From: Leucobacter salsicius M1-8
GTDB lineage: Bacteria > Actinomycetota > Actinomycetes > Actinomycetales > Microbacteriaceae
NCBI RefSeq assembly: GCF_000350525.1
Contig: NZ_AOCN01000026.1
Coordinates: 218,364 to 282,363 of the forward strand
Length of the DNA: 64,000 bases
Direction of reading: 5' to 3'
Shown here in pieces: positions 24,458 to 35,905 of this stretch; position 1 is the stretch's first letter, and each line of letters opens with the position of its first letter. Position numbers and translations under genes: made by a program. The notes below the pieces were generated by a model. That model searched no databases. It was not told the origin of the DNA and saw only the letters and a list, made by a program, of their open reading frames with translations.

Positions 24458-24893
24458 GATCGAGGATCTTGCGGTAGTGCTCGCCCACCGGCTCGAATCC
24501 TCGGTGGTTGTAGAACGAGCCGATGCGACCCGTTGAAGCCGAGAGCTGACGAACGCCCCGGCCCATGCAGTAGTGCTCGTTCGCCTGCATCAGGCGATCC
24601 CCCACTCCGTGCTCGCGGGAGGCTTCGTCGACGACGATCTCCTGCAGGTGGGCGGTGAGGCCCGGAGCGTGGAGCAAACGAGAGACCGTCATCAGTGAGT
24701 AACCGACTATCCGGGAATCGAGCTCGGCGACAAACAGGACGTTTGTTTCCTGCTCGCGGCGCCGCAGAATGTTATCGAAGGCGACGAGAAACTCGTCGCG
24801 CCCAATAGCTTCGCGGCCGGTCTGAAACTGGCGCGCCAGCGCGAAGACGGACGAACCGTCTTCGCGCTGGCCGCGACGAATGTTGATGCTCAA
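24450..24893 (-). CDS. GNAT family N-acetyltransferase
   Basis: A 147-residue acetyltransferase-fold protein. LQEIVVDEASREHGVGDRLM is the beta4-loop-alpha3 region that binds acetyl-CoA pyrophosphate (R/Q-x-x-G-x-G/A pattern, here R-E-H-G-V-G), and SASTGRIGSFYNHRGFEPVG is the C-terminal motif. The substrate is unknown. It lies 12 bp downstream of ctaF on the same strand and overlaps the TetR gene. Confidence 0.83.
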   Translation of the reverse strand: MSINIRRGQREDGSSVFALARQFQTGREAIGRDEFLVAFDNILRRREQETNVLFVAELDSRIVGYSLMTVSRLLHAPGLTAHLQEIVVDEASREHGVGDRLMQANEHYCMGRGVRQLSASTGRIGSFYNHRGFEPVGEHYRKILDLG

Positions 24894-24905
24894 GGTGTGG
24901 ATAAC

Positions 24906-25328
24906 CTAGCGAGCGAAAACGCCGCGGTAGTACTCGTATACCCAACCGACCACGGCAATCAAGAGCACCGGGATCATGAAGAACGAGAACCAGAAGTTGA
25001 ATCCAATAGCCAGACCCATCAGCGTGAACGCACAAGCGAACGCGAGGACGAGGGGCCACCAGCTCCACGGGCTGAACTCACCGAGCTCAGGATCCGCGTC
25101 ATCAATGTCGGCCTCGAGGCGATCCTGAGGGGTCTCACCCGGCTGCTTCTTGATCACCAAGAAGAGGTAGAACGCGATGAAACCGGTCAGTGCACCGCAG
25201 AGGATGAGCGCCGTTCCGCCGGCCCACTCAATGGTGCCGTGGGAGATGATGTTCCAACCGATGTACGTGGCTGCAACAACCGCGAAGTAGGCCGTGAGAA
25301 TCGTGAAGATTACAGCATTTGCCTTCAT
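24906..25328 (-). CDS. ctaF: Cytochrome c oxidase subunit IV (actinobacterial)
   Basis: A 140-residue membrane protein with four hydrophobic helices in two pairs, matching the actinobacterial CtaF. It starts MKANAVIFTILTAYFAVVAA and has the PWSWWPLV stretch before the third helix. It packs against the aa3 oxidase core. It lies 22 bp after ctaD. Confidence 0.93.
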   Translation of the reverse strand: MKANAVIFTILTAYFAVVAATYIGWNIISHGTIEWAGGTALILCGALTGFIAFYLFLVIKKQPGETPQDRLEADIDDADPELGEFSPWSWWPLVLAFACAFTLMGLAIGFNFWFSFFMIPVLLIAVVGWVYEYYRGVFAR

Positions 25329-25350
25329 GTTACTTCGTTACCTTTCCGCT

Positions 25351-26988
<1,638 letters not shown>

Positions 26989-27004
26989 TGCTTTGCCTTA
27001 CCCC

Positions 27005-27880
27005 TTAGTACTGGTTCTCGTTCTGGGACTTGGCTTCATCGCCGTAGAATGCCTCCTGGTTCGGGTTGAACTCCACGCTCACCTGCCCAGTGTTGCCTGC
27101 ATCGCGCAGCGAAGCGACGTATGCGTCGTACTCGTCCTGCTCAACGACGTTTACCTCGAAGAGCATCATCGAGTGGTACTCGCCACACAGTTCCGCACAC
27201 TTACCCATGAACGTGCCGGTCTTCTCCGGCGTAATGCTCATGTAGTTCGTCTGACCCGGAATCATGTCCTTCTTGTACAGGTACTCAACGACCCAGAAGG
27301 AGTGGATGACGTCACGCGTCTCAAGACGAAGCTCGGTGGTCTTGCCCACCGGCAGGTAGAGGACCGGCATGGTCTCTTCCGTTGCTTCGCCCTCGGCGTC
27401 GGTCTGCACCTGAACGCCCTGGAAGTAGACATCATCATTTACGTAGTTGAAGTCCCACGCCCAGCGCTTACCAACAACCTCGACAACGTTCTCGGGGTTC
27501 TCGTAGCGCTTCTCGATGGATGCCTGCTCCTGCGCGGTGAACGCGAAGAAGCCGAGGACCAGAAGCACAGGCACAACCGTAAAGAAGGTCTCGATCGGCA
27601 TGTTGTACCGCATCTGCACGGGCAGGCCGGTCTGGCCCTTCCGGCGACGGTAGGCGATAGTCGCCCAGATGATCAGACCCCAGGTGATTGCACCGATTAC
27701 GAGCAACACAATCCAGGAGGTCACCCAAAGACCGGTGATCCCGTCCGTGTGGTTGGTTGCACCCTCAGAGCCTGCAGGCAAAAATCCCCGCTGCTGCTCC
27801 GGGGTACAGCCCGCGAGCAGCAGGGCTGCCGAGAGCGCGACCGGAGCCGCGACCCATTTCATTCGACGATTGGAACGCAC
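27005..27880 (-). CDS. ctaC: Cytochrome c oxidase subunit II lipoprotein
   Basis: A 291-residue subunit with a lipoprotein signal (LSAALLLAGC), two membrane helices, and a periplasm-side CuA domain whose motif GKCAELCGEYHSMM carries both cysteines, the histidine and the methionine. It accepts electrons from QcrC. It is the first gene of ctaC-ctaD-ctaF. The lipobox is intact, so the mature N-terminus should be acylated. Confidence 0.96.
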   Translation of the reverse strand: MRSNRRMKWVAAPVALSAALLLAGCTPEQQRGFLPAGSEGATNHTDGITGLWVTSWIVLLVIGAITWGLIIWATIAYRRRKGQTGLPVQMRYNMPIETFFTVVPVLLVLGFFAFTAQEQASIEKRYENPENVVEVVGKRWAWDFNYVNDDVYFQGVQVQTDAEGEATEETMPVLYLPVGKTTELRLETRDVIHSFWVVEYLYKKDMIPGQTNYMSITPEKTGTFMGKCAELCGEYHSMMLFEVNVVEQDEYDAYVASLRDAGNTGQVSVEFNPNQEAFYGDEAKSQNENQY

Positions 27881-28018
27881 CGCATACCTTTCGAAACATT
27901 TCTCGCCCCCTCTTTATGGGCAGGCGAAGCTGATTACTCCCTGTTAGCTTAGCGCGAAGCTGAGCGTTCCCCGAACCACGCGCGGGTGTCGCGCGCAGAT
28001 TTCGAAGCAATTTCTGGT

Positions 28019-28396
28019 TTAGCCGAAGCTATCGCCACACGCGCAGCTGCCGGCAGCGTTCGGGTTATCGATCGTGAAGCCCTGCTTCTGGATCGAATCC
28101 TCGAAGTCAATGGAGGCACCATTGAGATAGGGCACGCTCATCGCGTCAACCACCACTTCAACGCCGTCGAAGTTTGCGACCGCGTCATTCTCGAGCTCAC
28201 GCTCGTCGAAGAAGAGCTGGTAGATCAGCCCAGAACAACCGCCAGGCTGCACCGCGATGCGCAGGCGAAGATCGTCGCGGCCCTCCTGCGCGAGCAAGCT
28301 GCGCACCTTGTCGCGAGCAGTCTCGCTCAGCGTGACGCCGTGGGCGTGTTCGGCCACCGGCGTCGAACCGCCAGCGTCTAAAATTTCCGTGCTCAT
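28019..28396 (-). CDS. erpA: A-type iron-sulfur cluster insertion protein
   Basis: A 125-residue HesB/IscA-family carrier that delivers Fe-S clusters to target proteins. The three cluster cysteines are in PGGCSG and SCACGDSFG. ATG 28396 is preferred to the GTG six bases upstream because AGGAG lies at better spacing. It lies between the cta genes and DUF3043, close to Fe-S users such as qcrA; elsewhere the same neighbours occur in actinobacteria. Confidence 0.93.
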   Translation of the reverse strand: MSTEILDAGGSTPVAEHAHGVTLSETARDKVRSLLAQEGRDDLRLRIAVQPGGCSGLIYQLFFDERELENDAVANFDGVEVVVDAMSVPYLNGASIDFEDSIQKQGFTIDNPNAAGSCACGDSFG

Positions 28397-28554
28397 GGGC
28401 ACTCCTCACCCTCAATGCAAGTAACACCTCCACTCTACCCCGGACGTGCGAATTGGGCCCGGCCAAGCACGGTAGTCTTGGGCTGGTGCGGCTAGAGCCG
28501 CGTGACCGTTACATACTGTGCGATATTTGCACCCAGTGGAGAGGACAGGCCTTG

Positions 28555-29118
28555 GTGAAGAAGGGCGCTGAAGACGCGAGCAACTTGGGCGAACCCGAGG
28601 CCACAGTCGGCAAGGGACGCCCGACGCCCTCGCGCAAGCAGGCGCAGGCTGCCAATGCTCGCCCGATCGTGGGGTCAAAGGACAAGGCCGTTCAGAAGCA
28701 GCTGCGTCAGCAGCAGAACGAATCCCGCGAACGCGCACGCATCGGCATGATGCAGGGCGAGGAGCGCTATCTCGGTCCCCGCGACCGTGGCCCGCAGCGC
28801 CGCTACGTACGCGATTACGTCGATGCACGCTGGAACCTCGGCGAACTGCTTATTCCGATGATGCTCGTCGTGCTCGTCATGACGTTTATTCCGGGCATTA
28901 TGCAGCTAGTCAGCCTGTTCGCAATCTGGGTCTTCGTTGGCCTCGCGATTATTGACGCTGTGATTCTGGGCTTCACGCTCAAGAAGAAGCTTGCGGCCAA
29001 GTTTGGCGAGGCTCAGGTGCAGCCCGGCTTCCGCTGGTACGCCGCGATGCGCGCGTTCCAGTTCCGCCCGCTGCGCATGCCCAAGCCGCAGGTGCGCCGC
29101 CGGCAGTACCCCGAGTAG
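28555..29118 (+). CDS. DUF3043 family membrane protein
   Basis: A 187-residue protein with a basic, disordered first 100 residues (many Lys/Gln/Arg, including KGRPTPSRKQAQAANARP), two membrane helices at about residues 105-150, and a basic C-terminus. This is the DUF3043 pattern conserved in actinobacteria; its function is unknown. The GTG 28555 start follows GGAGAGG at normal spacing. It is divergent to erpA. Confidence 0.88.
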   Translation: MKKGAEDASNLGEPEATVGKGRPTPSRKQAQAANARPIVGSKDKAVQKQLRQQQNESRERARIGMMQGEERYLGPRDRGPQRRYVRDYVDARWNLGELLIPMMLVVLVMTFIPGIMQLVSLFAIWVFVGLAIIDAVILGFTLKKKLAAKFGEAQVQPGFRWYAAMRAFQFRPLRMPKPQVRRRQYPE

Positions 29119-29131
29119 GCCACAGCCGCTC

Positions 29132-29166
29132 AACGAATCAGCCCCGAGACCAGGGGCTGATTCGTT
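29132..29166. terminator. Bidirectional terminator between DUF3043 and pyrD
   Basis: AACGAATCAGCCCC and GGGGCTGATTCGTT pair perfectly over 14 bp with a seven-base loop. It lies between two convergent stop codons, so it serves both genes. Confidence 0.85.
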
Positions 29167-29177
29167 AGGCCGTGTTG

Positions 29178-30224
29178 TTAGGCTGCGTTGCCGCGAAAGC
29201 CCAATCGCTTCAGTCCACGGTTAATGTGTGCGGCCCAGAGCGGCCCCTCGTAGATGAACGCGGTGTACCCCTGCACCAGCGTCGCACCGGCGGCCACCCG
29301 CTCGTACACGTCGTGTGCGTCGGCGACGCCCCCGACTGAGATCACGCAGAAGGCGGGGTCGGGTGCGACCTCGCGGATCCGGCGCAGCACCTCGAGCGAC
29401 CTGACTCGCAGCGGCTCCCCTGAGAGGCCACCCGCGCCCATCTCGGCGACGCGCGCGTCGCTCTCGTTGAGACCGTCGCGAGAAATCGTCGTGTTCGTCG
29501 CGATGATTCCGTCGAGCCCAAGGCGCAGGGCGAGTTCGACGATTCCGTCGATCTGAGTGTCGTCCATGTCGGGAGCAATTTTCACGAGCAGCGGGGTCTC
29601 CCCCGCCGCGCGCTTGACCTCGGCGAGCAGCGGTTCGAGCAATTCGACCTCTTGCAGCCCCCGCAGCCCGGGCGTGTTGGGCGAGCTCACGTTGACAGCG
29701 AGGTAGTCAGCGATCGGCGCGAGCCGTTCGGCGCTCCACACGTAGTCCGCGGTGGCGTCTTCGACCTCGGTGATGCGGCTCTTGCCGATATTGACACCGA
29801 TGACGGGACGGTGGCGCGACATCCTTGCCCGTTCCACGCGCGGCACCGCTGCGGCCGAGCCGCCATTGTTGAAGCCCATGCGATTAATCAGGGCGCGGTC
29901 GCCCACGAGCCGGAATATGCGCGGCTTCGGGTTGCCGTCTTGGGCGTGCTTGGTGAGCGTGCCCACTTCGACGTGCCCAAAGCCGATGGCACCGAGGCCC
30001 AGAATTGCGGCGGCATTCTTATCGAATCCCGCCGCAAGCCCGAACGGGCTCGGAAACACGAGCCCGAGCGTGCGCACGCGCAGTGCCGGGTCGGGCGCGC
30101 AGAAGCGTGCGAGCAGCGGGCGCACCGCGGGGGCCGCCTGAATCACTGCGAACGCGAGGTGGTGCGCGCGCTCGGGATCCACGCGCCGCAGCACGGTGTT
30201 GAACAGTGCCGGGTAGAACCGCAT
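29178..30224 (-). CDS. pyrD: Quinone-dependent dihydroorotate dehydrogenase
   Basis: A 348-residue class 2 enzyme that oxidises dihydroorotate to orotate in pyrimidine synthesis, using FMN and the membrane quinone. It has the class 2 N-terminal helices (MRFYPALFNTVLRRVDPERA), GAIGFGHVEVGTLT, NRMGFNNGG and NVSSPNTPGLRGLQ with the catalytic serine. ATG 30224 was chosen because the family begins there, not at the upstream in-frame codon. It is the last gene of hisD-nrdR-pyrD, 7 bp after nrdR. Confidence 0.96.
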   Translation of the reverse strand: MRFYPALFNTVLRRVDPERAHHLAFAVIQAAPAVRPLLARFCAPDPALRVRTLGLVFPSPFGLAAGFDKNAAAILGLGAIGFGHVEVGTLTKHAQDGNPKPRIFRLVGDRALINRMGFNNGGSAAAVPRVERARMSRHRPVIGVNIGKSRITEVEDATADYVWSAERLAPIADYLAVNVSSPNTPGLRGLQEVELLEPLLAEVKRAAGETPLLVKIAPDMDDTQIDGIVELALRLGLDGIIATNTTISRDGLNESDARVAEMGAGGLSGEPLRVRSLEVLRRIREVAPDPAFCVISVGGVADAHDVYERVAAGATLVQGYTAFIYEGPLWAAHINRGLKRLGFRGNAA

Positions 30225-30231
30225 CTCTGTG

Positions 30232-30702
30232 TTACTCCTGATCGTTGGGGGTGGGGCTCGGGTGTGCGCGCAGCTCTGCAATCGCTGCGTCGAAGTCGGC
30301 GAGCGACTCGAAGGCCTGGTAGACGCTTGCGAAGCGCAAGAACGCGACCTCGTCGAGCTCGCGCAGGTGCGGCAGCACGGCGAGCCCAATCTCGTTGGCG
30401 TCAAACTGCGCGATGCCGGTGCCGCGCATGGACTCCTCGACCTGCTGCGCGAGCAGCGCGAGGTCGGCGTCGGTGACGGGGCGGCCCTGGCATGCCTTGC
30501 GCACTCCCGCCATCACCTTCTCGCGGCTGAAGGACTCGACCACGCCTGAGCGCTTAATCACGGTGAGGCTCGCGGTCTCGGTCGTGGTGAACCGCCGGCC
30601 ACACTCGGGACACTGGCGGCGGCGGCGAATCGAGAGACCGTCGTCGGCCGTGCGCGAATCGATGACGCGGCTGTCGGGATGCCGGCAGAAGGGGCAATGC
30701 AT
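30232..30702 (-). CDS. nrdR: Transcriptional repressor NrdR
   Basis: A 156-residue protein with an N-terminal zinc ribbon ([17 protein letters not shown], then [10 protein letters not shown]) and an ATP-cone domain. It represses ribonucleotide reductase genes according to the ATP/dATP ratio. ATG 30702 gives the canonical MHCPFC start. It sits one base after the hisD stop and 7 bp before pyrD. Its target operators (NrdR boxes) are not in this window. Confidence 0.96.
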   Translation of the reverse strand: MHCPFCRHPDSRVIDSRTADDGLSIRRRRQCPECGRRFTTTETASLTVIKRSGVVESFSREKVMAGVRKACQGRPVTDADLALLAQQVEESMRGTGIAQFDANEIGLAVLPHLRELDEVAFLRFASVYQAFESLADFDAAIAELRAHPSPTPNDQE

Positions 30703-30703
30703 C

Positions 30704-32017
30704 TTATGCCTCCCCTTCAAACCGCGCGCTGACGGCCTCGCCGTGCGCGGGCAGCCCCTCGGCTCCTGCCAGCGCCAGCAGCGGAGCCTCGAGCGTCTTC
30801 AGCGTGTCGCGGTCGTAGCGCACGATCTGCTGCGGCCGGAGGAACGTGTGCGCGCCGAGCCCGGAGGCGAAGCGGGCGGTGCCACCGGTCGGCAGGACGT
30901 GGTTGGATCCTGCGAGGTAGTCCCCCAGGCTCACCGGGGTGTAGCTCCCCACAAAGATCGCGCCGGCGTCGGTAATGCGGGCGAGCACTGCATCGTCGTC
31001 GCCGGTCTGAATCTCGAGGTGCTCGGGGCCGTAGGCGTTGCTCACCCGCGCGGCAATCTTGAGATCGTCGACGAGGATCACGGCCGACTGCGGGCCAGCT
31101 AGCGCGACCGCCACGCGCTCGGCGTGGCGCGTGCGCGGGGCACGGGCGGTGATCTCGGCGGCGACCCGCTCGGCGAGCTCCGTTGAAGTGGTCACGAGCA
31201 CCGATGCCGCAGCCTCGTCGTGCTCGGCCTGGCTAATCAGGTCGGCGGCGATGAAGCGCGCGTCGGCCGACGCGTCGGCGATCACCATGATCTCCGTGGT
31301 GCCGGCCTCGGAGTCGATGCCGCACAGCCCGCTGACGACGCGCTTGGCCGCGGCCACGAACACGTTACCCGGGCCCGTCACGACGTCGACGGGGTCGAGA
31401 TTGATTTCGGGCACACCGTGGGCAAAGGCAGCAATCGCGCCCGCGCCGCCAATGGCGTAGACCTCTTCGATGCCGCAGAGCGCTGCTGCCCACAATACCG
31501 CGGGGTGTGGCAGCCCGTCGTTGTCGCGCTGAGCCGGCGACGCGAGGGCCAGCTCGGGCACGCCAGCGACCTGTGCCGACACTGCGTTCATGATCACTGA
31601 AGACGGGTAGGCGGCCTTTCCGCCGGGGGCGTAGAGCCCCACCCGGGAGACCGGCTGCCATCGCTGCGTAATTGTCGCGCCGTCACTCATGTGGGTGATC
31701 TGCGCGGCGGGCACCTGGGCGGCCGCCCCGCGACGTAGGCGCGCGATGAGTTCGGTGAGTGCCGCCTCGATCTCGGGCGGGCAGTCGGCAAGCGATCCCT
31801 GGATGGCCTTGACCGGCACACGTAGCGCGTGGCCCGACACACCGTCAAATGATTCGGCCTGCTCGCGCAGCGCAATCTCACCGCGCGCAGCGACGTCGTC
31901 AACAAGCGGGCGCACGCGCGCCACCGCATCATCAGCGCTCAGAGCGGCCCGGGGAACCAGCCCCAGCAAATCAGCTCGCGAGAGCACTCGGCCCCGCAGA
32001 TCTATCGTTCGCATCAC
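30704..32017 (-). CDS. hisD: Histidinol dehydrogenase
   Basis: A 437-residue enzyme that performs the last two oxidations of histidine synthesis. It has the [20 protein letters not shown] segment (split by no insertion), [16 protein letters not shown] and the zinc-site region [19 protein letters not shown] with catalytic Glu-His. It is the first gene of a hisD-nrdR-pyrD run; the other his genes are not in this window. Confidence 0.96.
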   Translation of the reverse strand: MMRTIDLRGRVLSRADLLGLVPRAALSADDAVARVRPLVDDVAARGEIALREQAESFDGVSGHALRVPVKAIQGSLADCPPEIEAALTELIARLRRGAAAQVPAAQITHMSDGATITQRWQPVSRVGLYAPGGKAAYPSSVIMNAVSAQVAGVPELALASPAQRDNDGLPHPAVLWAAALCGIEEVYAIGGAGAIAAFAHGVPEINLDPVDVVTGPGNVFVAAAKRVVSGLCGIDSEAGTTEIMVIADASADARFIAADLISQAEHDEAAASVLVTTSTELAERVAAEITARAPRTRHAERVAVALAGPQSAVILVDDLKIAARVSNAYGPEHLEIQTGDDDAVLARITDAGAIFVGSYTPVSLGDYLAGSNHVLPTGGTARFASGLGAHTFLRPQQIVRYDRDTLKTLEAPLLALAGAEGLPAHGEAVSARFEGEA

Positions 32018-32060
32018 CCGTCCAGTCTACCGGGGCGGCGGGGCTCTCCCTGCGCGGCAG

Positions 32061-33605
32061 CTATCCCTCTGCAGCGACCATTCCCAGCCACGCGAGCTCA
32101 CGCACGCTGGAGATCAGTGCCTGACGGGCAGCCGCCTCATCCACCTCGAGCAGTGTGGCGAGGGCATCCGCAATCTGGACGAGCGTCAGATCGCCGTCAC
32201 ACGCTCCGAGCGCCGCCGCGAGGAGCGGGTCGGCCGCTACCCGACGCGAGATGGGTCGCTCGATCGACAGCGAGATGGCGCGCGGCGCCTCGACACCGGG
32301 CTCGTGCTCCCGGTGCTCTGCGACGGCGGGCTCTCGCACCCAATGCGCCTCGAGCACCTCGGCGTCAGTCATGCGCGCGGCGCGCACGCCAGCTTCGAAC
32401 GCCGCCGCGAACGCGCGGCCGGTCTGCTCCGTGGTGATCGCGCCGGCAGCCTGCTCGAGGTGCACGAGCGGCTCTCGCTCGGGGCTCGACGTGCGGCTGA
32501 TCCGGATCGAGCCCAGCCCGATGCTCACCACGCGCCGAGCCTCGAAGTCGTCGAGCCAGGCGGCGAGCTTGCGATCGTAGCCCGCGCTGCCCGGGCGTTC
32601 CCCGCCGTCTCGGGCCCACATTTGCGCGTAGCCGAGCGGGTCGAGGCGGTCGCGCTCGATCACCCAGGCGGCGAGCCCGGCCTGCTTCGCCGCGGCGACC
32701 CAGCCGCGCACGCGCTCGAGGCCGTTGCCGCCCCAGGGGCTCTCCCAGTTCGCAAGGCACACGAGCACGCCTTCGGGTGCGAGGTGCTGGGCGCCCTGGC
32801 GCACGACGTCGGCGGCCAGATCGTCGCCCGCGCGGCCACCATCCCGGTATTCGTAGACGGGCTCACCAGCAATGCGGGGCGTGATCACGAACGGCGGGTT
32901 CGACGCGATGAGCACAAATTCCTCGCCCGCGACCGGCTCGAATAGGCTCCCCGCACGAAACTCGATGCGGTCAGCGAGGCCGTTCAACCGGGCGTTCAGT
33001 CGGGCCATCGCGAGCGCACGCTCGGAGATGTCGGTGGCGACGACGCGGTTGCTGCGCAGCGCGAGATGCAGGGCCACGATGCCGCAGCCCGTGCCGAGAT
33101 CGAGGGCGGCCCCGTGCACGCCGCCCGGGGGCAGCTGTGCAATGAGCGAGCGCGTCGCGCCGCCGACTCCCATGACGTGATCGGTGCGCGCGGGGCCACC
33201 GCGCAGGTGGTCATCAAGGTCTGAAACGATCCACCAGTCTCGCGCGGCTAGCTCAGCCGCGGCGTCGACCGCGTCGTGCACCGTCACCGCGTTGAGTGAC
33301 CTGGTTGCGCTGAGGTGGCCGTCGGCGAGCTTCGCAAGTTCGAGGACTATGAGCCCCGCACTCCCTACCCCGGGCAGGGCCTCGTCAACCAGCGCTTGGA
33401 GCACGCTCTCGCCGAGCAAGAACAGCCGCGTCAGCGTCGCGAGCGGTGAGACTTGCCGATGCCCCAGCACGCGCTTGGCCGGCAGCATCGTGCCCGCCTG
33501 ACGGGCACGATCCGCCGATTCTCCCAGCAACGTCTCAATGGCGGCGGTCGAAAAGTCGGCGCGCGCGAGGTCGGCCGCGAACAGGTCAAGAAGATCGTCA
33601 GTCAC
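32061..33605 (-). CDS. Class I SAM-dependent methyltransferase
   Basis: A 514-residue protein. The middle part is a class I methyltransferase: GAALDLGTGCGIVALHLALR is the SAM-binding glycine loop and SNPPFVITP is the (N/D)PP(F/Y) motif of N-methyltransferases that act on glutamine, guanine or adenine amino groups. The N-terminal 140 residues are a helical substrate-recognition-type domain and the C-terminal part is of unknown type. It is a common actinobacterial gene whose target is not known. It lies 43 bp upstream of hisD on the same strand. Confidence 0.85.
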   Translation of the reverse strand: MTDDLLDLFAADLARADFSTAAIETLLGESADRARQAGTMLPAKRVLGHRQVSPLATLTRLFLLGESVLQALVDEALPGVGSAGLIVLELAKLADGHLSATRSLNAVTVHDAVDAAAELAARDWWIVSDLDDHLRGGPARTDHVMGVGGATRSLIAQLPPGGVHGAALDLGTGCGIVALHLALRSNRVVATDISERALAMARLNARLNGLADRIEFRAGSLFEPVAGEEFVLIASNPPFVITPRIAGEPVYEYRDGGRAGDDLAADVVRQGAQHLAPEGVLVCLANWESPWGGNGLERVRGWVAAAKQAGLAAWVIERDRLDPLGYAQMWARDGGERPGSAGYDRKLAAWLDDFEARRVVSIGLGSIRISRTSSPEREPLVHLEQAAGAITTEQTGRAFAAAFEAGVRAARMTDAEVLEAHWVREPAVAEHREHEPGVEAPRAISLSIERPISRRVAADPLLAAALGACDGDLTLVQIADALATLLEVDEAAARQALISSVRELAWLGMVAAEG

Positions 33606-33752
33606 TCGCTCAAGCGTAGTGGTTGCCCGCTACGGGCAGTTGCGGGGAATAGACAGGGAGCCAAACTAGTAGGTGGCTGTAACTATTACGAGGCCGCATC
33701 AATTTCGCACCGCCGCAACGGTGTCCCTGTGGGCTATCAGGGGCGGCTCCCC

Positions 33753-34397
33753 TTAGTAGGCGATGGTGAGCTGCGCCCGCCGATGCTCGCCACTTTCGAT
33801 CTCGTCAACGATCGCGACACCGAAGTCGGCGCCCGAAATTGATGAGTTACCCTCATCATCCGTGAGCAGCACATCGCCGCCCACCCGGTAGTCGCCCGTG
33901 TACTCCCCTGCCGCCCAGGGCCCAAATGTGGCGGCAGGGCTGACGTAGAACCAGTCGAGTGTTGGTGCGCCGGCCCTCAGGTCTGCGAGCACGTCGCGCA
34001 TCTCGGTCGCCTCGGGCTTCGCCTCCGGTGAGAAGTCAGGCGAGTTCAGCAGTAGGTCGCCGCCCGCGCGTTCGAGCAGGCTTCCTGCGCCACCAATGAC
34101 GCCGAGTCGCACGCCAGCCTCGGCGGCCTCGGCCGCGAGCTCGGCAATCGCCGGGCGCACACGCCCCAGCATGTCTCCCCGAGCCGACACCGCGACAATC
34201 GCCACCTCTGCGCCAGCGAGCGCGCGGCCACGATCGGCCGCATTTTCGATCGTGCCGAGCAGGTAGTGCACGCCTCCGATCTGTTCGGCCGGCTCGTGGC
34301 GCGAGAGGCTGACGACGTCATGTCCGGCCACCACGGCGGCCTCCACGATGTGTCGGCCCGCGTATCCGCTGCCACCAATCACTGCGATTCTCGTCAT
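33753..34397 (-). CDS. NAD(P)-binding oxidoreductase/epimerase-like protein
   Basis: A 214-residue Rossmann-fold protein starting MTRIAVIGGSGYAGRHIVEA, with the G-x-S-G-x-x-G nucleotide loop, and a WFYVSPAATFGPW stretch typical of the NAD(P)H-binding/YwnB group. These small enzymes lack a clear catalytic YxxxK and may be redox sensors or reductases of unknown substrate. Of two adjacent ATGs (34397 and 34400) the second fits the GGAGG spacing better. It is a single gene between gltD and the methyltransferase gene. Confidence 0.82.
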   Translation of the reverse strand: MTRIAVIGGSGYAGRHIVEAAVVAGHDVVSLSRHEPAEQIGGVHYLLGTIENAADRGRALAGAEVAIVAVSARGDMLGRVRPAIAELAAEAAEAGVRLGVIGGAGSLLERAGGDLLLNSPDFSPEAKPEATEMRDVLADLRAGAPTLDWFYVSPAATFGPWAAGEYTGDYRVGGDVLLTDDEGNSSISGADFGVAIVDEIESGEHRRAQLTIAY

Positions 34398-34465
34398 CAT
34401 CGACCTCCCAGCGGGCCCGGGTGTGCCCTCTTCCTTCACCATACTCCTGCACTCGGGGCCCCGCG

Positions 34466-35905
34466 CTAGTGCATCCCTCGATCGCTTGCCCGCACCGGTG
34501 ATGGGAGTCGGATTTCGCCCATCAAATAGGCGTCAGCCGAAGCGGCCGCCGAGCGCCCCTCCGCGATCGCCCACACGATGAGGGACTGACCCCGGCCCGC
34601 ATCACCCGCGACAAACACGCCGGGCTCCGCCGTGGCGAACCGGTCGTCCCGTGCCAGCGCGCCCCGCCCATCGGTGTCCAGACCGGTGACCGGCTCCGCA
34701 CCCACGAAGCCCATCGCGAGCAGCACGAGCTCGGCCTCAAGCAGCCGTTCGGTGCCAGGAAGCGGTTCGCGGCCGCCCGCCGTGAACCCGGTTTCGGCTA
34801 CCCGCAGACCCGTGACCCCGCGCTCATCCCCAGTGAACTCGACCGTGGAGGCCAGGTACCTGCGATCTCCGCCCTCTTCGTGCGAGCTCGAGACCTCAAA
34901 GAGGTTCGGGTGCGTGGGCCAGGGCTGCCCCGCAGTGCGCTCGGAGGTCGGCTGGCGCCCGATGGCCAAACTGGTGACGCTCGTGGCCCCCTGGCGCAGG
35001 GCGGTGCCTACGCAGTCCGAGCCCGTGTCGCCGCCGCCAATCACGACCACCCGCTTGCCGCGCGCGTCCAGATGGTCAGGCGCGTCCCCCCGCGTCGCCA
35101 CGGCGTGATTCGCCGCCGTCAAGTAGGGCATGGCGTGCACGATGCCGGCAAGGTTGCGCCCCGGCAGCGGCAATTCGCGCGGCACGGCGGCGCCGGTCGC
35201 CACGACCACCGCGTCAAAGCGCCGCCGCAGCTCGGGCCAGCTCATGTCGCGGCCGATCGCGACCCCGCAGCGAAACCTGGTGCCCTCGGCCTTGAGCTGG
35301 CCGATGCGCCGTTCTACCAGCTGCTTGTCGAGCTTGAAATCGGGGATGCCGAACCTGAGGAGCCCGCCGGGTTCCTCGTCGCGCTCGAACACGACAACCG
35401 TGTGACCCGCGCGCGTCAGCTGCTGCGCTGCGGCCAGCCCCGCGGGGCCCGAGCCCACGACGGCTACCCGCTTGCCGGTGAGCCGCTCGGGCGGGTGGGG
35501 CGTCACCCAGCCGTGCGCGAACGCCTCGTCGATGATGCTGTTCTCAATCTGTTTGATTGTGACGGCGGGCTGATTGATGCCGAGCACGCACGCCGATTCG
35601 CAGGGGGCGGGGCAGGCCCGACCCGTGAACTCCGGGAAGTTATTGGTCTCGTGCAGCCGCTCGATGGCCTCACGCCCACGGCCGCGGTGCGTCAGGTCGT
35701 TCCACTCGGGAATCAGGTTGCCGAGCGGGCACCCCTGGTGGCAGAAGGCGACGCCACAGTCCATACAGCGCGAGGCCTGGCGGGCCACGATCTCGGGCTG
35801 GGCCGGATCGACGACCTCCCGCCAGTCACGCAGGCGCAGCGCGACCGGCCGTTTCGGGGCGAGCTCACGCTCGCGCACGGTCAAGAATCCATGTGGGTCA
35901 GCCAC
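34466..35905 (-). CDS. gltD: Glutamate synthase small subunit
   Basis: A 479-residue beta subunit of NADPH-GOGAT. N-terminal Fe-S cysteines are in CMDCGVAFCHQGCPLGN and GRACPAPCESACVLG; the FAD loop is VAVVGSGPAGLAAAQQL and the NADPH loop VVVIGGGDTGSDCVG. It delivers electrons from NADPH to GltB. The GTG at 35905 overlaps the gltB stop by eight bases, giving translational coupling; the longer upstream frame would run deep into gltB and was rejected. Confidence 0.96.
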   Translation of the reverse strand: MADPHGFLTVRERELAPKRPVALRLRDWREVVDPAQPEIVARQASRCMDCGVAFCHQGCPLGNLIPEWNDLTHRGRGREAIERLHETNNFPEFTGRACPAPCESACVLGINQPAVTIKQIENSIIDEAFAHGWVTPHPPERLTGKRVAVVGSGPAGLAAAQQLTRAGHTVVVFERDEEPGGLLRFGIPDFKLDKQLVERRIGQLKAEGTRFRCGVAIGRDMSWPELRRRFDAVVVATGAAVPRELPLPGRNLAGIVHAMPYLTAANHAVATRGDAPDHLDARGKRVVVIGGGDTGSDCVGTALRQGATSVTSLAIGRQPTSERTAGQPWPTHPNLFEVSSSHEEGGDRRYLASTVEFTGDERGVTGLRVAETGFTAGGREPLPGTERLLEAELVLLAMGFVGAEPVTGLDTDGRGALARDDRFATAEPGVFVAGDAGRGQSLIVWAIAEGRSAAASADAYLMGEIRLPSPVRASDRGMH

